Shown here in pieces: positions 33,590 through 45,410 of a stretch of 64,000 nt of DNA (the stretch's first letter is position 1; each line of letters opens with the position of its first letter). Position numbers and translations under genes: made by a program. The notes under the pieces were generated by a model that worked only from the letters and a program-made list of their open reading frames with translations, had not been told where the DNA came from and did no database searches. This DNA comes from Phymatolithon calcareum (lineage: Eukaryota; Rhodophyta; Florideophyceae; Hapalidiales), in NCBI GenBank assembly GCA_977006965.1, contig OZ345382.1:1922001-1986000 (forward strand). The letters are read 5' to 3'.

Positions 33590-33890
33590 TTGTTTATTGA
33601 GAGCCCTCAGTTACACTCATAAGACTGCTGTAGCGCCCATTGCATTTTTTCTTTTCCGTTGAAATGCTATTCTGGGACACGACAGCAAGGCTGATTCTGT
33701 AAGGACTGCAGTAAGTGCTTGTGTTTTTTCGCGACTGTACGCCACGAACCTTTGATCGCAATCCATGCGGAACTCCGAATTAGAGGCTCGCGACTCTCTC
33801 TATGTGAACCACTGAGGCATACGATGAACGTGTCCCATGCGCATGTCGAATTTGTATTTTTTCGCTTTGCTAGTACAGTGATCACTGTAT
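33590..33890 (-). mobile_element. Short element made of LINE 5' end and 3' tail
   Basis: In reverse complement this ~300-bp unit opens with the segment matching 25780-26010 (blocks CTAGCAAAGCGAAAAA, CATGCGCATGGGACACGTT, GTGGCGTACAGTCGCGA). It ends directly with CAGTCTTATGAGTGTAACT, GAGGGCTCTCAATAAAC, the tail shared with the LINE at 8712-9402. The join follows TGGGCGCTA, where the 25735 copy instead continues towards endonuclease coding sequence. It therefore looks like an internally deleted LINE kept as a short non-autonomous element. Confidence 0.6.
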
Positions 33891-35354
33891 TAAACCTGGA
33901 TTCCTAAATGATCTGGTCCTGATTAATTAACGTTTTCTCTTCAGAAATGATGTATCCAAGTTAATGAAGGACGTAAAGCTGATATGGACTTGTCCTATTT
34001 TCTAAAAGAAGGTACTGCCCCAACAGTACTTCTGTAATATACTGCAACATTGCGCGGAAAATGTCCACTATCTCCTCGTTCTCAAGCGCAAATTCGATCT
34101 GCGTTCCTGCTCAACGTACATATGTGAGTGGTACCAAACCATATTGGACAGGAAAAATACTTGTACTGTAGTTCGGGCGCCCCACTATGCATGAATTGTA
34201 TAATAAACAGTTGGAAATCTCTTTATCGTTGTCCATAGCACTGAAAAATCTTGTCTTAGTGTATTGGTTAATAATATTGTTATTGACCGCATCTTGCAGA
34301 CCCAAAATCGGTTCCTATTGTACAAAGAGTCACTTTATACAATATAAGAGAAACCAATGGATTGAAAAGTATAATAGTCAAGTCAGCTCACAGAGTGCTT
34401 TCGCCGTCCAAACACATGAAATAGGTTCATGAAAAGAGCTTAACCTAATCACGGATTTGACAAGAACAAGGTTCTATAACTATGCTTTAGAACAAAGGAC
34501 ATATCAAGTCAGCGATTGCCAGCATGAAGCTGTTGTCTGAATTGGAGCAAACAGATACCGCAAACATCAAGGTTTCTTTTTCAGTGGGCAACCAAAGAAA
34601 TCGTTTTAGACGCCCCACCTGAGTCGCTCTTTCACCGGGGAGTGCAATCGAACTCTGAGTTTTGAATTCTAGGTGATCTAGAAAACAAGAATTGTATTCT
34701 CTAAGGGTTTACTTATTCGTCTACTTTCTCTTCATTCGATTCGTCTTTAGTCTATCGGATGATGTCAATGCAGCAATGATAGCGTGAGCTAAAACTTGTA
34801 ATGATCATAAATCAGCTATGTTGTTCAAGCCACGCCTGCGCGCACGTATGATGTTCTCCTTCCTTAGTGTCGTGCAACTGAAACAGCATTCTGCTTAACG
34901 TTAGCAAAAGCAGACGATAAAAAAAGATTCTTGTGATGCGTACCCCTGCTAACAGTCTTCCGCGCGCGGTTGTTCATATTTTGAATAATTCCAAAAGAGT
35001 ACGCATTGTCTCCTTTCTGATTCTATGCCATGAACTTTCGTGAATCCAGGGCACAATAGTTTTCAACTTGTGGAGTTACGGTTCAAGGGCAGGAAGTTGG
35101 AAAAGAAAAACATGTAGTCAAAAATTTTCCTCATGTGGTTATTCCATTGAAAAAGGCGTCTGAGGTGTCCGGACAAGTGCCAACCATGAGATACATGAGG
35201 TTTGCGATGTCAACGTCTTCGGTACCGGCGCTTCTCTTGGAAGGCTCCATCGGTAAGCGCACCGATTTCACATTTTCCGTGCTAAAACAGCTTCAATAGT
35301 GCTTCATCGTAGATGGGGTGCGACAAATGAACAGTTCCCAATTTGCGATCACGT
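33891..35354. other. AT-rich, no gene
   Basis: Frequent stops in all frames. A minus-strand frame at 34111-34305 is unrecognised. Confidence 0.4.
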
Positions 35355-35570
35355 CGGATTTATAGACCAATACACATGCTTGCTTCACCAAATCTCTTCA
35401 TATCAAAGCGTTCACTGAGCTCCCCCTTGATCCATGCGATTGGGTAAAGGTCATTACCAGCGATAAGAAAATCTTCAACGTTAACAGCAAAGATTATGGT
35501 GCTGTTAGACTTGTGCTGAACGCATATGCAAGGGTTCATTTGGACTGCTTCTGAAGACAACGTCGTTTAC
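35355..35570 (-). pseudogene. Copia reverse transcriptase scrap
   Basis: The minus-strand frame reads STIIFAVNVEDFLIAGNDLY followed by IKGELSERFDMKRFGEASMC and IGL. This matches the Copia RT region normally reading VYVDDLLIAGND...IK..L..+F.MKDLGEA...LG. The catalytic YVDD has become NVED, so it is inactive. No flanking LTRs or integrase seen; separate from the relic at 31950-33390. Confidence 0.75.
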
Positions 35571-36870
35571 GAGGAACAAATCGATCTTCGCACACCATTG
35601 ACAAGTACCGCTTTAAGGAGCTTTCAGAACAAGTCCGACGCTTACGATCTCGACACATAGCCGAAACCTCCATTTAAATATCTTCGTCAAGGTTTCTATG
35701 TACGATCACCATCACAACAACCATTTGGCGCAGTTCTAAGTCTTCTGTTCGTAACCATGAAGACGTATTTGCAGGAAATGACGTTTATATCAGACTTACG
35801 CTGAACGAGTGTCCAGGTTTGTTACGAGTGAGCGACGAATAATCTTTTCAATTTCGGAGAAGAAGAAGTCGATGTTTTCCTAAGAGTTTGCTATTCGAAA
35901 TGTCTTCGGGACCTCTTCAGAAGACAAAAAACTCCGTTTGTAAAGATTCCAGACCCAAATAGTAGCATAGGAGGGAAGAGAGGAATACTCCAGAGATTCG
36001 GGGCCTGGAGACTCGAATTTAACGACGCAGAATTGGTTTTTACATGATATTCGGTTTGTCGCTATCGTTCTCAAACGGATTGTCCTTGGATTCTACAGCA
36101 CCATCAAACAGTTCAATATCATATTATTTGGAATATCATGAGATTAATGTATGAAAGTACAGAAACAACTCATACACGTAAGCGATCGAGCGAAATCTGA
36201 ACGAAAACTATAGTTCTTCATTACCCACAATACCTCAGCCGAAACTGCGTCATATCTATAATTGATACCACACTACTAGTTGCCAGTACAAACCTCTTAC
36301 TCCGAGAACGTTCAGAGTAGCTCGAAAATGGCCCATAAGTAGGTCAAAGACGAATTAAATTATAAATTACATCTCACTGAAATCTACGATTGGATAATAG
36401 TTGGACATTTTGATCGATCTCAATTTGGATTGCAGAAATTAAAGAGATTACCATGAAAATTGCTTTTAGAACGAAGCACTTTCAAGTCATCATGGTTGCA
36501 TTCTTACTATTGCAAATGTGATTGAAATTACAATTGGGTATTCTGATGTAGTTGCAATTTGAATTTCCCTTATCGACGTAATAGAAATTAATTTGTAAAT
36601 TGGTATTTTTCGCATAGAATAGATCATGCACAGTCTACATCTTCATTCTGAGCTTGTAGGCTGTTGATTCAGCATGTTTTCGCAAAATTTAAAATTTCGG
36701 ATGAAGTTTTTAAAATTCAAAATATTTTGGAAACACGTGATTTACATGCCAATGTTACTTTTGCTGTGCAGTTGCAATTAGGGAAAAACTTTTCGTCCTT
36801 CCAGAGGTTTCCATTGCTACTCTATTCTCGTTATCTTCCTTCCGCTCCATTTCCTATGCAGCCTCCACTC
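35571..36870. other. AT-rich, no gene
   Basis: Low-GC stretch, densely stopped, with no repeats that I could match elsewhere. Confidence 0.45.
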
Positions 36871-36879
36871 GTCGAAACA

Positions 36880-37399
36880 ATGGTGGCAGCCCCCCCCCCC
36901 CACCCGCAGGTCAGACCTGACCGCCATCGCGGTTAACGCCTCAGATATACGCCCAAACTTCCCAATCGCCTTTGCACTCTCCACAATCGCCGTGTCCTCG
37001 ACTGGCATCAGCGGTCTCGTGTTCGTTTTCTACCCAGAAATCTCTGTGCGCGGACTAGGTCTCTGGGAAGGTGTCGCAGCCGGCTTCGTGATTGTCGTGA
37101 GCGCGCTAGATCTCCGGCCCACATACCTCGCCGACTTGTCCTTCCAATCTGGCTTCCCTGCTTTTCCGCTTGGGTTTTTCGGTCTCCTTTTACTGCGCTC
37201 CGCCATCCCTGAGACCGGCCTCACTCGTCTAGCCCTCATCAAAGACGCCGAAGAACGCAAAAAAACCGTTCTTTGGAGCGGTCTGCTTACTGCGCTCGGT
37301 ACCGCACTGGATATCTTCCCGGAGGGTATTGCCGACAGTCTTAAACGGACATTTTTTGTTGCGAACTTCTCCGAAGAGTACGCACTTGGCGAAAAATAG
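36880..37399 (+). CDS. Hypothetical membrane-associated protein, frame broken at a C-run
   Basis: A GC-rich island in AT-rich surroundings. The best frame, ending TAG at 37397-37399, reads RRSDLTAIAVNASDIRPNFP, then hydrophobic stretches IAFALSTIAVSSTGISGLVF, GVAAGFVIVVSALDL and FPLGFFGLLLLRSA, and a polar C terminus. That frame has no ATG. The only nearby ATG (36880) runs MVAAPPP into a run of 12 C (36890-36901) and out of frame; one more C would join them into about 173 residues. I do not recognise the family. Two or three membrane segments are likely. The opposite strand also has a long frame (37030-37449), so orientation is not certain. Confidence 0.45.
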
Positions 37400-38326
37400 T
37401 TAGAACTTATCGCTACCTTGAGCGTCGTCAAGAAATCATGCATGGACATCTAATGTGCGTTAAGACGCAAAACGTTTACAAACGTGTCCATAGGAACTCG
37501 CATATTGTGGTACGGATGACTGTGTTGTTGTCGTCCAAATTCTTCACTTCTTGCTGAATGCGTCGTAGTTCGAAATGAGGATGAAACACGTTAAGAGAGT
37601 AAATTGGAGTAGAAATATGTGGCTTTTGATGGGTCCAAGGCAATTAATTATGAGGTCGACCATCGCACCGTGTATTGATTTGGAGGTAGTTCAACACGAA
37701 TATCTTCGATAGTCTATCGAAGCGACTGATCTCCACGTTGACAGAATTTTTACTATCACCTTCGGATGATATGTTTCTTTTAGGCTCCTACCAGCACAGT
37801 TTCCAGATGAAATTGGCGCTTTCGCAAGAAAGAATTCGTGTATTGAGCGCATCGATCAGATTTGGGAATCGGTGAGACTCAATTTGGAGGGCACAATGTA
37901 GTTTAACCATGTCCTGTACTCAGACTTCAGACTTGCCTGTTTTAGTATTTACAAGCAAACGATTCTCTGTCTCCCCTTCGGACGAAGCAACAGAGAGCAA
38001 TAGTAACTGCACAGCAAAAAATAGTGGATTGTAGCAAGATCACAAGGCTTCTGACTCTTTTTGCTGCAGACTTAGACCTCAGCGATATTCTGCACATCAG
38101 ACATAGCAAGGGAATTTGACTGCGGCCCAGTCTGGAAACGGGAAAACAATATGGCATATCAGATTGAGCCTCAATTGCGCATAGATAGCGATCGAAAATT
38201 CATTCATTCCTTTCGCCTTTCCCGGTAGTGGGGCTAGAAGAAACTCGAGGGCATATGTTTCTTCTAGTCTATTTCTCGTAGCAAGCATGACTGCGTCATT
38301 CACGTCTAGGCCTGGGTGTACTTGCT
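37400..38326. other. No gene recognised
   Basis: Mixed composition, with short frames only. Confidence 0.35.
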
Positions 38327-38622
38327 TCGTCTCGTCTATTGGTCTCTTCAGGATAGTAAAGTATCATTAAATTCAGCTTGCATCCAAGTCTTCCAGCACT
38401 CGAGCCTACTTTTTTGATACTTTTTCGACGGTCGGCCCCAGGGAGCGCATTTTTCCCTTGCGCGCACACTTGCGCGCTTGGTACCGTTCGCAAGCTCTCG
38501 CGGCGCGCTTTCCAACGGTTCCAAGAGAGCAAGTGAGCGCGAACGGGAACATGGTGCGCAAGAACCCGGAAACAGTGACCAAAATTTATTACAAAATAGG
38601 AATCTAAATTTATAATTGCACA
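38327..38622. repeat. ~290-bp repeat, left inverted copy
   Basis: Matches the reverse complement of 46033-46330 at roughly three quarters or more identity. Shared blocks include TATCATTAAATTC, GCTTGCATCCAAGTC, GCACTCGAGCCTACTTTTT, CCCTTGCGCGCACAC, GCGCGCTTTCCAACGGT and GAACGGGAACATGGTG. It contains internal GC-rich inverted motifs such as TTGCGCGC...GCGCGC. A short part of the motif (ACCATGTTCCCG) also recurs at 57740 and 58146. Confidence 0.75.
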
Positions 38623-39743
38623 GCAGTCGTAAGATACAAATTTATATATATTTTTGACGGGATTCCACGGTTTTCGGCGCACAAACTTCCCATCTGAGCA
38701 GAGTTTCGCGCTTGATACCGATCTCTTCGTCTTGAGGAGACCTTTCGAACGGCGTGCAATTCATAATAGTCCGCAAACAAGAAGATGGTGCGCCATCGCC
38801 GCCAAAAACCGAGCTGAAAATAACAAGAAATATACATACTTTCCAAAAGGCCAATGAAAAAGAGCTTTTGGATTCCATTACCAATCGTTATGCTTCTCTG
38901 TGCATAGTCACCAATTACGAGTACTGAGCCTGAGATATCACGAATTAGAGGTGCCATCGTGGCATAAGTGATTTGTAGTTTGCTAGCACGGTTTCCAGCA
39001 CAGGCATCAGTGAATTGTGGTTGGTTTGCACCATTCCAAGGACAGCGAAGCTATTTTGGTTGGCTAGCACAATTTCCAGCACAGCGAAGCTGTCCTGGAA
39101 ATTATGAATATAGAAAGGGGATTAAAAATCGGTGGTGTATCATACGCCACTGAGACAGGAAATGTCGGTGTACATTTCAGGGCTAGTGTAGGACAATGTG
39201 GAAAAATAATGAATTTCTATTCGCTACTTTGCTGTGCGTCACGTGTTTGAACGTAATGACCCGTCCGTACTTTCAGCCAGCGAACGCGTAGAGTACATGG
39301 AGGACGAGGCTACTCTCTTTATACACCGTTGTAAAATGGTGACCTTCTATTTGCCAAATCGGTGAGCCCGAGATTGAGATATTTGCCAATGGAATGCGCA
39401 CGATGCGTGCAGGAACACATGGATATCATTGATACTATAGTTGTGAAATATTAAGTTTACGCCATTGAACGTAGGGCCATGTGTAAGTACCTTGTGGTAT
39501 GGAAGGGGGAGCTTTTCGAGCGAGATATTGATGTGAACGTGACGGAATTCTATTGGCTGCAGCAAATTCTTGCACTGCACAATGCTCATGAATCCGAGAT
39601 TGATCTTGGCACCTATTGTGTTCGGATGTACCAGTGTTTCCGATTTCTCCATTCGATGTTGCAAAGTGCCGACGAAGAACATTTGAGCTTGCAAGATGGG
39701 ATAGTCGATTGTCCTTTAGATCTGTAGAAGTTTGAAGTGATGC
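38623..39743. other. No gene; small repeated motif near 38985-39090
   Basis: GCTAGCAC..TTTCCAGCACAG occurs twice (about 38983 and 39061), and GGACAGCGAAGCT / CACAGCGAAGCTGTCC are near-repeats. No supported gene. Confidence 0.4.
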
Positions 39744-42700
39744 ATGTTGAGTAGAAGTTGTGGCGTAGAAGAGATTGAGATGAAGAATATGTTTAATGTC
39801 GTCAGAAATGTTTCTCGAGAACATAAAAAGTATGTTACATTTCGTAGAAATGTATGTAGGAATCGTAGAGTAGACGTCGAGTTCCCCAGGGCGGAGAAGA
39901 TCGAATCCGAAATCACCACCACTAAGATGGAGGAAGACATTGCGGTACTGTCTTCTCACGGCATTCACCCTTGCCCAGTGACGGCGTCCTTTATTTGTGC
40001 GAAGGAGGAATGCCGGGCAGAGGTCATGGCGATCCGGAAGACATTTTTGACCACCTGAGAAGAAGTGCTCACTCCGTCCGTGAAGGCGAAGCGGCGAAAT
40101 TGTGGAGTGCCGCCGATCGGTGCACCGCGACGTTTCCGAAGAGCCATCCGCCTCGGGAGAAGTATCGCACCGGAGGCGTACGGCATGGACAACTTCCGCC
40201 GATCGATGGTCTTCTTGTTCTGCAAGGGAAGTTGTGTCCGGAGTGCGACATTCTGTTTGAGGGCGAAAGCACTTTGCGTCGTCACAGCAGCATTGTGCAC
40301 AAGACAAATATTTCGCGAAAGACAGTTCGATGTGTGAAAACGTCGTTGTGCAAAAGTTTGTCGCGTAAAAAATCTTCGAAAAAGCTTTTCCTCATCGAAG
40401 ATGCGGAGGCCTGCAACGATTGCCGCCGTGATTGTCACACTGACATCACCGTTGCGCTTTCCAGATACGACCCTGGAGAAGTATCGCCGACGTATATTCG
40501 GGCGGCAAGTGATCGTGAAAAAAGCGGCTTTGTCAGCCTCGCCAAGTGCCAAGAGCGCCATGACACTGTCGGCCTCTCTCTTGGAGATATATGGCGTCTT
40601 ATTCTGCTAGAGGAATCTGGTCGAGAGTCTTCTCTTGCGTCGTCGGAAACGGTTAAGCAGCTGTTTGTCGATGCGCGAGAACTGTTCCGCGGGGTGGACA
40701 GTTTTCGGTCCACCTTGGAAGATATTTGCCCAGGCGGAACACTGGAGAAGAAGAAGCCGTTTCAGTTCCTTACCGACGACCAACGTGGGGATCGATCTCT
40801 CGAGCGGTATGTTCGGAGCGCGCGTAAGCTCGTTGTCATGGCTCTTCGAGTTCATCGAGACAGGCAGAAGTATGCCGGGATTTCGAGGAGCCTTCTCTTG
40901 TGGGCGCACTCAATGACCTTTCAAGTGACAATGGCACTGACGAAGAGACTGTGTGCATAAAGGTGCACCAGGTGCTGTGCAGAATTTTCTTCGAGAGGAG
41001 CAGCGTCTCCGGACGGTCGATCAGGCTCTTCTCTTTCGCCGTGGCCGCCTGTATGTGCGTTGGCGGTGAGACGATGGACCGCCTGCATTTCAAGCAAGGA
41101 CGTCAAGTTGCTCCGGAAGTGACGGGCATTCTATACGCGGCGTCGTGCTGTGCTCTTCTGGAGATGCGAAAGTACAGTGACGAAGAGAGGCGTGTAGAGG
41201 TGGAAGCGGAGATGCAATCGGCGATGTGCACTGGGGCAAAAGTCGGATTGTCCGTCTTCGTGGACAAGCGGTCGATCTGCACCTCAGTTCGTGCAGAGGA
41301 GACGCCAGAGAATATGTTCGACAAATGTGGAGTTCATAGTCGGTGCGGGTTTATGGGAGGAATCGAGGTATCGGCCGACGATGTGAACGATGAGCACAGT
41401 GAGGACAATGTAGACGGTGGGAAACGTATTGGGCCTTCAGTCGGACGTACTGTGCGGTCAGTGCACAGGGACCTTCGGACGGCAATCTTTGTTGATTTGC
41501 TGAAGGAGAAGATGCTGCCACCGAGGATTCGTGAGGAATACTCATCGATCTTGGACGAAGAAAGCAACATGGTGCCAGAGCACTGGGCTTTGGCTGACGT
41601 GCGGAACGGCAAGTTTGTTCGTCGGTGTAATCGGTGGATCTGCGAAGAGATGCTACCATGCTTACCGGCAGCCGAGCTGGATGCATGGACAAAAGCGGCA
41701 AGAAACCTCGTTCCATTGTTCCTTACGGCACTACACTTCGGAGCTGGAGGGCCTGGGCGCGGGACGGAGATCGGTAGTATGGGACTGCGGAACACTCCGA
41801 GTTGCAAACGTGCTATCTTCTTCGTGGGCAAGGAGGTGATGATCAAACCAAAGTTCAACAAGTGTCGAAGCGTGCGTCAATGTCGAAACTTTTTTATATC
41901 GCGACATCTGGACGAAGAGACGTCATTTCTGTTCAAGGCGTTTTTACTGCTTGTGAACCCTGTCATGGTGCAGTATGCGGAAATGAAGGAGCTGTCGGTA
42001 GAAGTTCCGGCTGGTGCAGAAGGGGAAGCCATACTGCGAGAGCGGTGGCTTCTCCGGCACAGTGTCTGTCTCGGAGTTGTGAAGCCTGAACGGGTCGCCG
42101 TACGGATCGGAACGGTGTTTGCTAAGTACAAGTTTCCTCTGAGTTTCTCGCAGTTCCGTCAGTGGCAGCGCGGTTTCGTGAAGATGAAGGGTCGGGAGTC
42201 TTACCTTGCGAAGTGCTTTGCTCTGGAAGGGACGGAAGGAGAAGATATTGGCGACGATAATGACGGCGTCGATCGGGCCGCGGTTCTGCAGGCTGGTCAT
42301 ACTTTGAGGACAGCAACGTTGTTTTACGCTCAATCAAGTCGTCTCCGTGATGACTCTTTGGAACCAGACGAGCAAGTTGTGGAGATTTTCCGTCTCGCGT
42401 CGTATGAGTGGCAGACGGACATTCAGTTGCGCACGAAGACGGCTTCGCGATCTGGAGAAGGCGAGAGGAGAAGTCCAGGAACGGGTGGGAAAGACATGAC
42501 GGAACAGCAGCTGGCAGTGTTGGCAGATGTTGTGGCAGACCGGGTTTTTAAGAAATTGGAGTCAGTGACAGAATCAAGAGGTTGTGTTTCTGGCTTTAAT
42601 TATGATCCGGAGTCTGTCGATAACGTTTGTCGGAGCCTGTTTGTAGAAGAAGCGATCGGGAATGCGACTCTATCCGTAGATGCAGCTCCTTCCGACGTGT

Positions 42701-44560
42701 CGCCAAGGAGAAGTTCTGGTTCTTGCGGGAATGGGTTTGATGCAACGAATGCGCTGCGGAAGGTGACGAGAAATGCGAGCGTCGAATTCCGATCGGCGGA
42801 GCTGAAATTTGCCATGGAGGCGGTCGCTGCCAGAAGATCGGATGTTGCTGTCATTCTAGCTACCGGTTGCGGAAAGACAGCGGTTGCGATGGGGCCGATT
42901 CTGTACGAGGCTGGAGTAACCATGTGGGTATCGCCGCTGCGAGCGCTTCTGTACGAGACGAAGGACCGTCTTCTGCGCGCTGGTATCTGTGTGCAACGCC
43001 TAGGTCAGTATACTGAGTATAGAAGCCGGGTGGGGAGAGTTCTTCTTCTCGCACCAGAGCAGATCGGTCGTCCTGAGCTGCATGGTATTACCAACCGATT
43101 GAGAAGTCAAGGAAATCTAAATCGCATTGTGATCGACGAAGCACACATTCCGTTTTTTTCGCACACCTACCCCACGAGCATGGTAAGATTGCAGAGCATG
43201 GCCGACCTCAGCATTGACTGTCAACGGGTGTTGCTGACTGCAACAACACCGCAAGCAATGCTGGAGCACATTGCACCGATATGCGGAGTAGATGTGGACG
43301 GACTTGAGGTGAGTCGTGGAGACCTGTGCCGGCCCAACCTTTGTTTAAATGTCGTACGGCTTGCAGACAGCAGTATGGGAACTCTAAAGAGCCGTGTTGT
43401 CGTTGAAATCCGGCTGGCAGTAGCTCGGTGTCGATCGGGCAGTGGAGAAGGAGCGCGGGGGCTTGTTGTATGCCTAACTATCGCGGATGTTGAGCTGTTT
43501 GTGAAAGCAGTACAAGAGGCGTCCATCCGAGGCGTTTCAGTGTTGAAGTATCACAGCAAATTGAGTGACAGTGAGAGGCAAAGGACGAGCATGCTGTGGG
43601 AGAAGGCGAAGAAGGATGTGTTAACCGTCATGATCGCAACTGATGGGTTCTGCAACGGGACAGATGCACCGAATGTTCGGTCTGTGATTGTGGCCGGTGG
43701 TGCGCGCTCGCTTGTTGAGTTTTGGCAAGGATGCGGAAGGGGTGGACGGGCCGGGAAGAAAGCGAATGTATCTGTACTCTACCACTGTGGTCACTTGTCT
43801 CGGGCATGTGGAGTAGATGTGCCTGCTGTGATCGAAGGTGTCGGAAGTTTCAATGAGTGGGCTGAAAATGACAAAGAATGCCGACGCCTTCGAATGGAAC
43901 GGTTCCTCGATGGTCTTGCAAGCTATCCCACATGCATTGAGCGCGGAGTAGGTTCTGCCGCGGTGAAGCTGTGCGACATTTGCAAGGACAGGAGAGGGAC
44001 AGTGAGCGAGGGCTAGATTGAAGACCGTGGAGTTGTCGTTTGCCGGAGCAAGCGACTGTCGGAGAAGGAGGTGGAGAGAGCGAAGAAGAAGAGGAAGGAG
44101 TCGCAAGAGCAGTCGATGGAGAAAGTAGAACGAATGAGAGCTGTCCAAATACTGCATTGCTTGTTTGGTGATGACGTACTTGAGCAGAGAGTTCCTCGAG
44201 GAACCCGCGGCGTATGGGCGCGTGATGCAAGACGACGTGCGCAGCTGCAACATGGAGCGGTGCAGGTATACAAGAAGTGCGTGCATGCGCTGCATGCAAC
44301 CCGGACACTGGACGAATAAGTGCAATGTTATGCAGTCGGTGCAAGCGTCGCAGTATTCGAGGTGCAGGCAATGTTGCATGCAAGAAGTTCGGGGAAGGAA
44401 CGTACACAGTGCAAGCGAATACGGGAGACAGGGTGCGTGCCCTTACGAGTCGATCACGAAACTGGTCCTCTTCTGTTATGGGGACGCTCGTGCGCGGCAG
44501 TTGATGTGTAATGCTTTTCCTGCTCCAATTTCGAAAAGGCGGAATTTTGATAGGGAATAG
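39744..44560 (+). pseudogene. OrsD zinc-finger / recombinase-like / RecQ-like helicase gene, frame-broken
   Basis: The gene reads through three frames. Segment 1 (39744 to about 40050) ends ICAKEECRAEV..RKTF, the Cys half of a finger. Segment 2 (about 40050-40880) continues DHLRRSAH, then LPPIDGLLVLQGKLCPECDI and STLRRHSSIVH, a second C2H2 finger of the OrsD (DUF3505) type. Segment 3 (about 40880-44016, 1038 codons from 40900) carries GRGTEI, FSQFRQWQRGF and QAGHTLRTATLFYA, spaced like tyrosine-recombinase boxes. Superfamily-2 motifs follow: ATGCGKT (about residue 653), IDEAH (744), LLTATTP (773), ATDGFCNGTDAPN and QGCGRGGRAGK (942). After an in-frame TAG (44014-44016) the same frame continues, then shifts to a frame with the CCHC knuckle CMRCMQPGHWTNKC (44282-44323). 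This is the layout of fungal telomere-linked RecQ-like helicases. The breaks mean decay, assembly error or very short introns. Confidence 0.75.
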
Positions 44561-44601
44561 GGTTAAGAATACGGTTGGGTTAGGGCATAAGGTTGGGTGA
44601 T
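44552..44601. repeat. Degenerate telomere-like G-rich tract
   Basis: Right after the helicase-like gene, the plus strand reads ATAGGGAATAGGGTTAAG, then ACGGTTGGGTTAGGGCATAA, then GGTTGGGTG. These are irregular variants of TTAGGG-like units over about 50 bases, possibly a chance G-rich run or an eroded internal telomeric stretch. Confidence 0.35.
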
Positions 44602-45400
44602 TGCTTTTGAAGACACTTGGCGCTTCACCAATGGCCTGCCGAGATGGATGGGTAGCGTTTAGATTAGAGCCTGTTCACGACGCTAATGTCAAAATCTGAT
44701 GACAGGATCGAACTCTCCTGACAATTTTACGTCGTACAGGGGCGCGATCAGCGGCGCGAAGTTACAATTGTGCTGCTCGGTACAGGTGTAATGCATGGCG
44801 GTATTCGTGTCATTTCTGTGTCTGAATGAGAGAATCGTGATACATTGTGCATACTGAATATTATGTGGAGAGTGTGAGGGAGACAGTAAAGTTGCAATAT
44901 GTTGAAATATAGGGCAGAGAACGGGTGGAGCGGTTCAGGGGAAAAATAAAAAGTTTTGCGACTGGGCGGAGTAGTTAGAGAGTGGTGCGAGAGGGCGTAG
45001 AAGGAGTATGATGGTGGGTGTTTAAAAATGAGGAAAAAATGCGGATAGAGGGTGGACAAAGGCTTCGCCTTAGTCTTCGTGAGGGGGACGGAGCCCCCCT
45101 ATGTATATTCTTACCGGACTTCTGGGTCCAAAACGAGGACTTACTCAAAGAATGGACAAAATCCTATTTTCACCAACTTAAAACTGCGACTTCTGGGTCC
45201 GCATTTCTGGCCTCTATACGGCACCCACGCCAAAAGGCTGGAAACGCGGTCCAGAAGACGCAAACTCACTTTCCGTCTTCAACGCCTACACAACACGACC
45301 AAACACAATGCACTCATATTTCCTATCATGGAACGCATCTTTCACGCTTATCAAAGTCATCTTGCTGTTCCTTGTCTTCTTCCACAGCCAGGTGACTACC
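44602..45400. other. No gene recognised
   Basis: Overlapping plus-strand frames at 45018-45552 are not recognisable; CTTCTGGGTCC occurs twice (45118 and 45189). Confidence 0.35.
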
Positions 45401-45410
45401 TAGACCAAAA

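Noticed and set aside
39435-40307. Long minus-strand frame (290 codons) opposite the zinc-finger region
   Set aside because: The plus strand carries the recognisable zinc-finger coding sequence; the opposite frame has no family resemblance.
40870-40887. A tiny GTATGC...AG intron joining the two helicase-gene frames
   Set aside because: It would be only 17-18 bases, far below normal spliceosomal introns; a one-base indel explains the shift.
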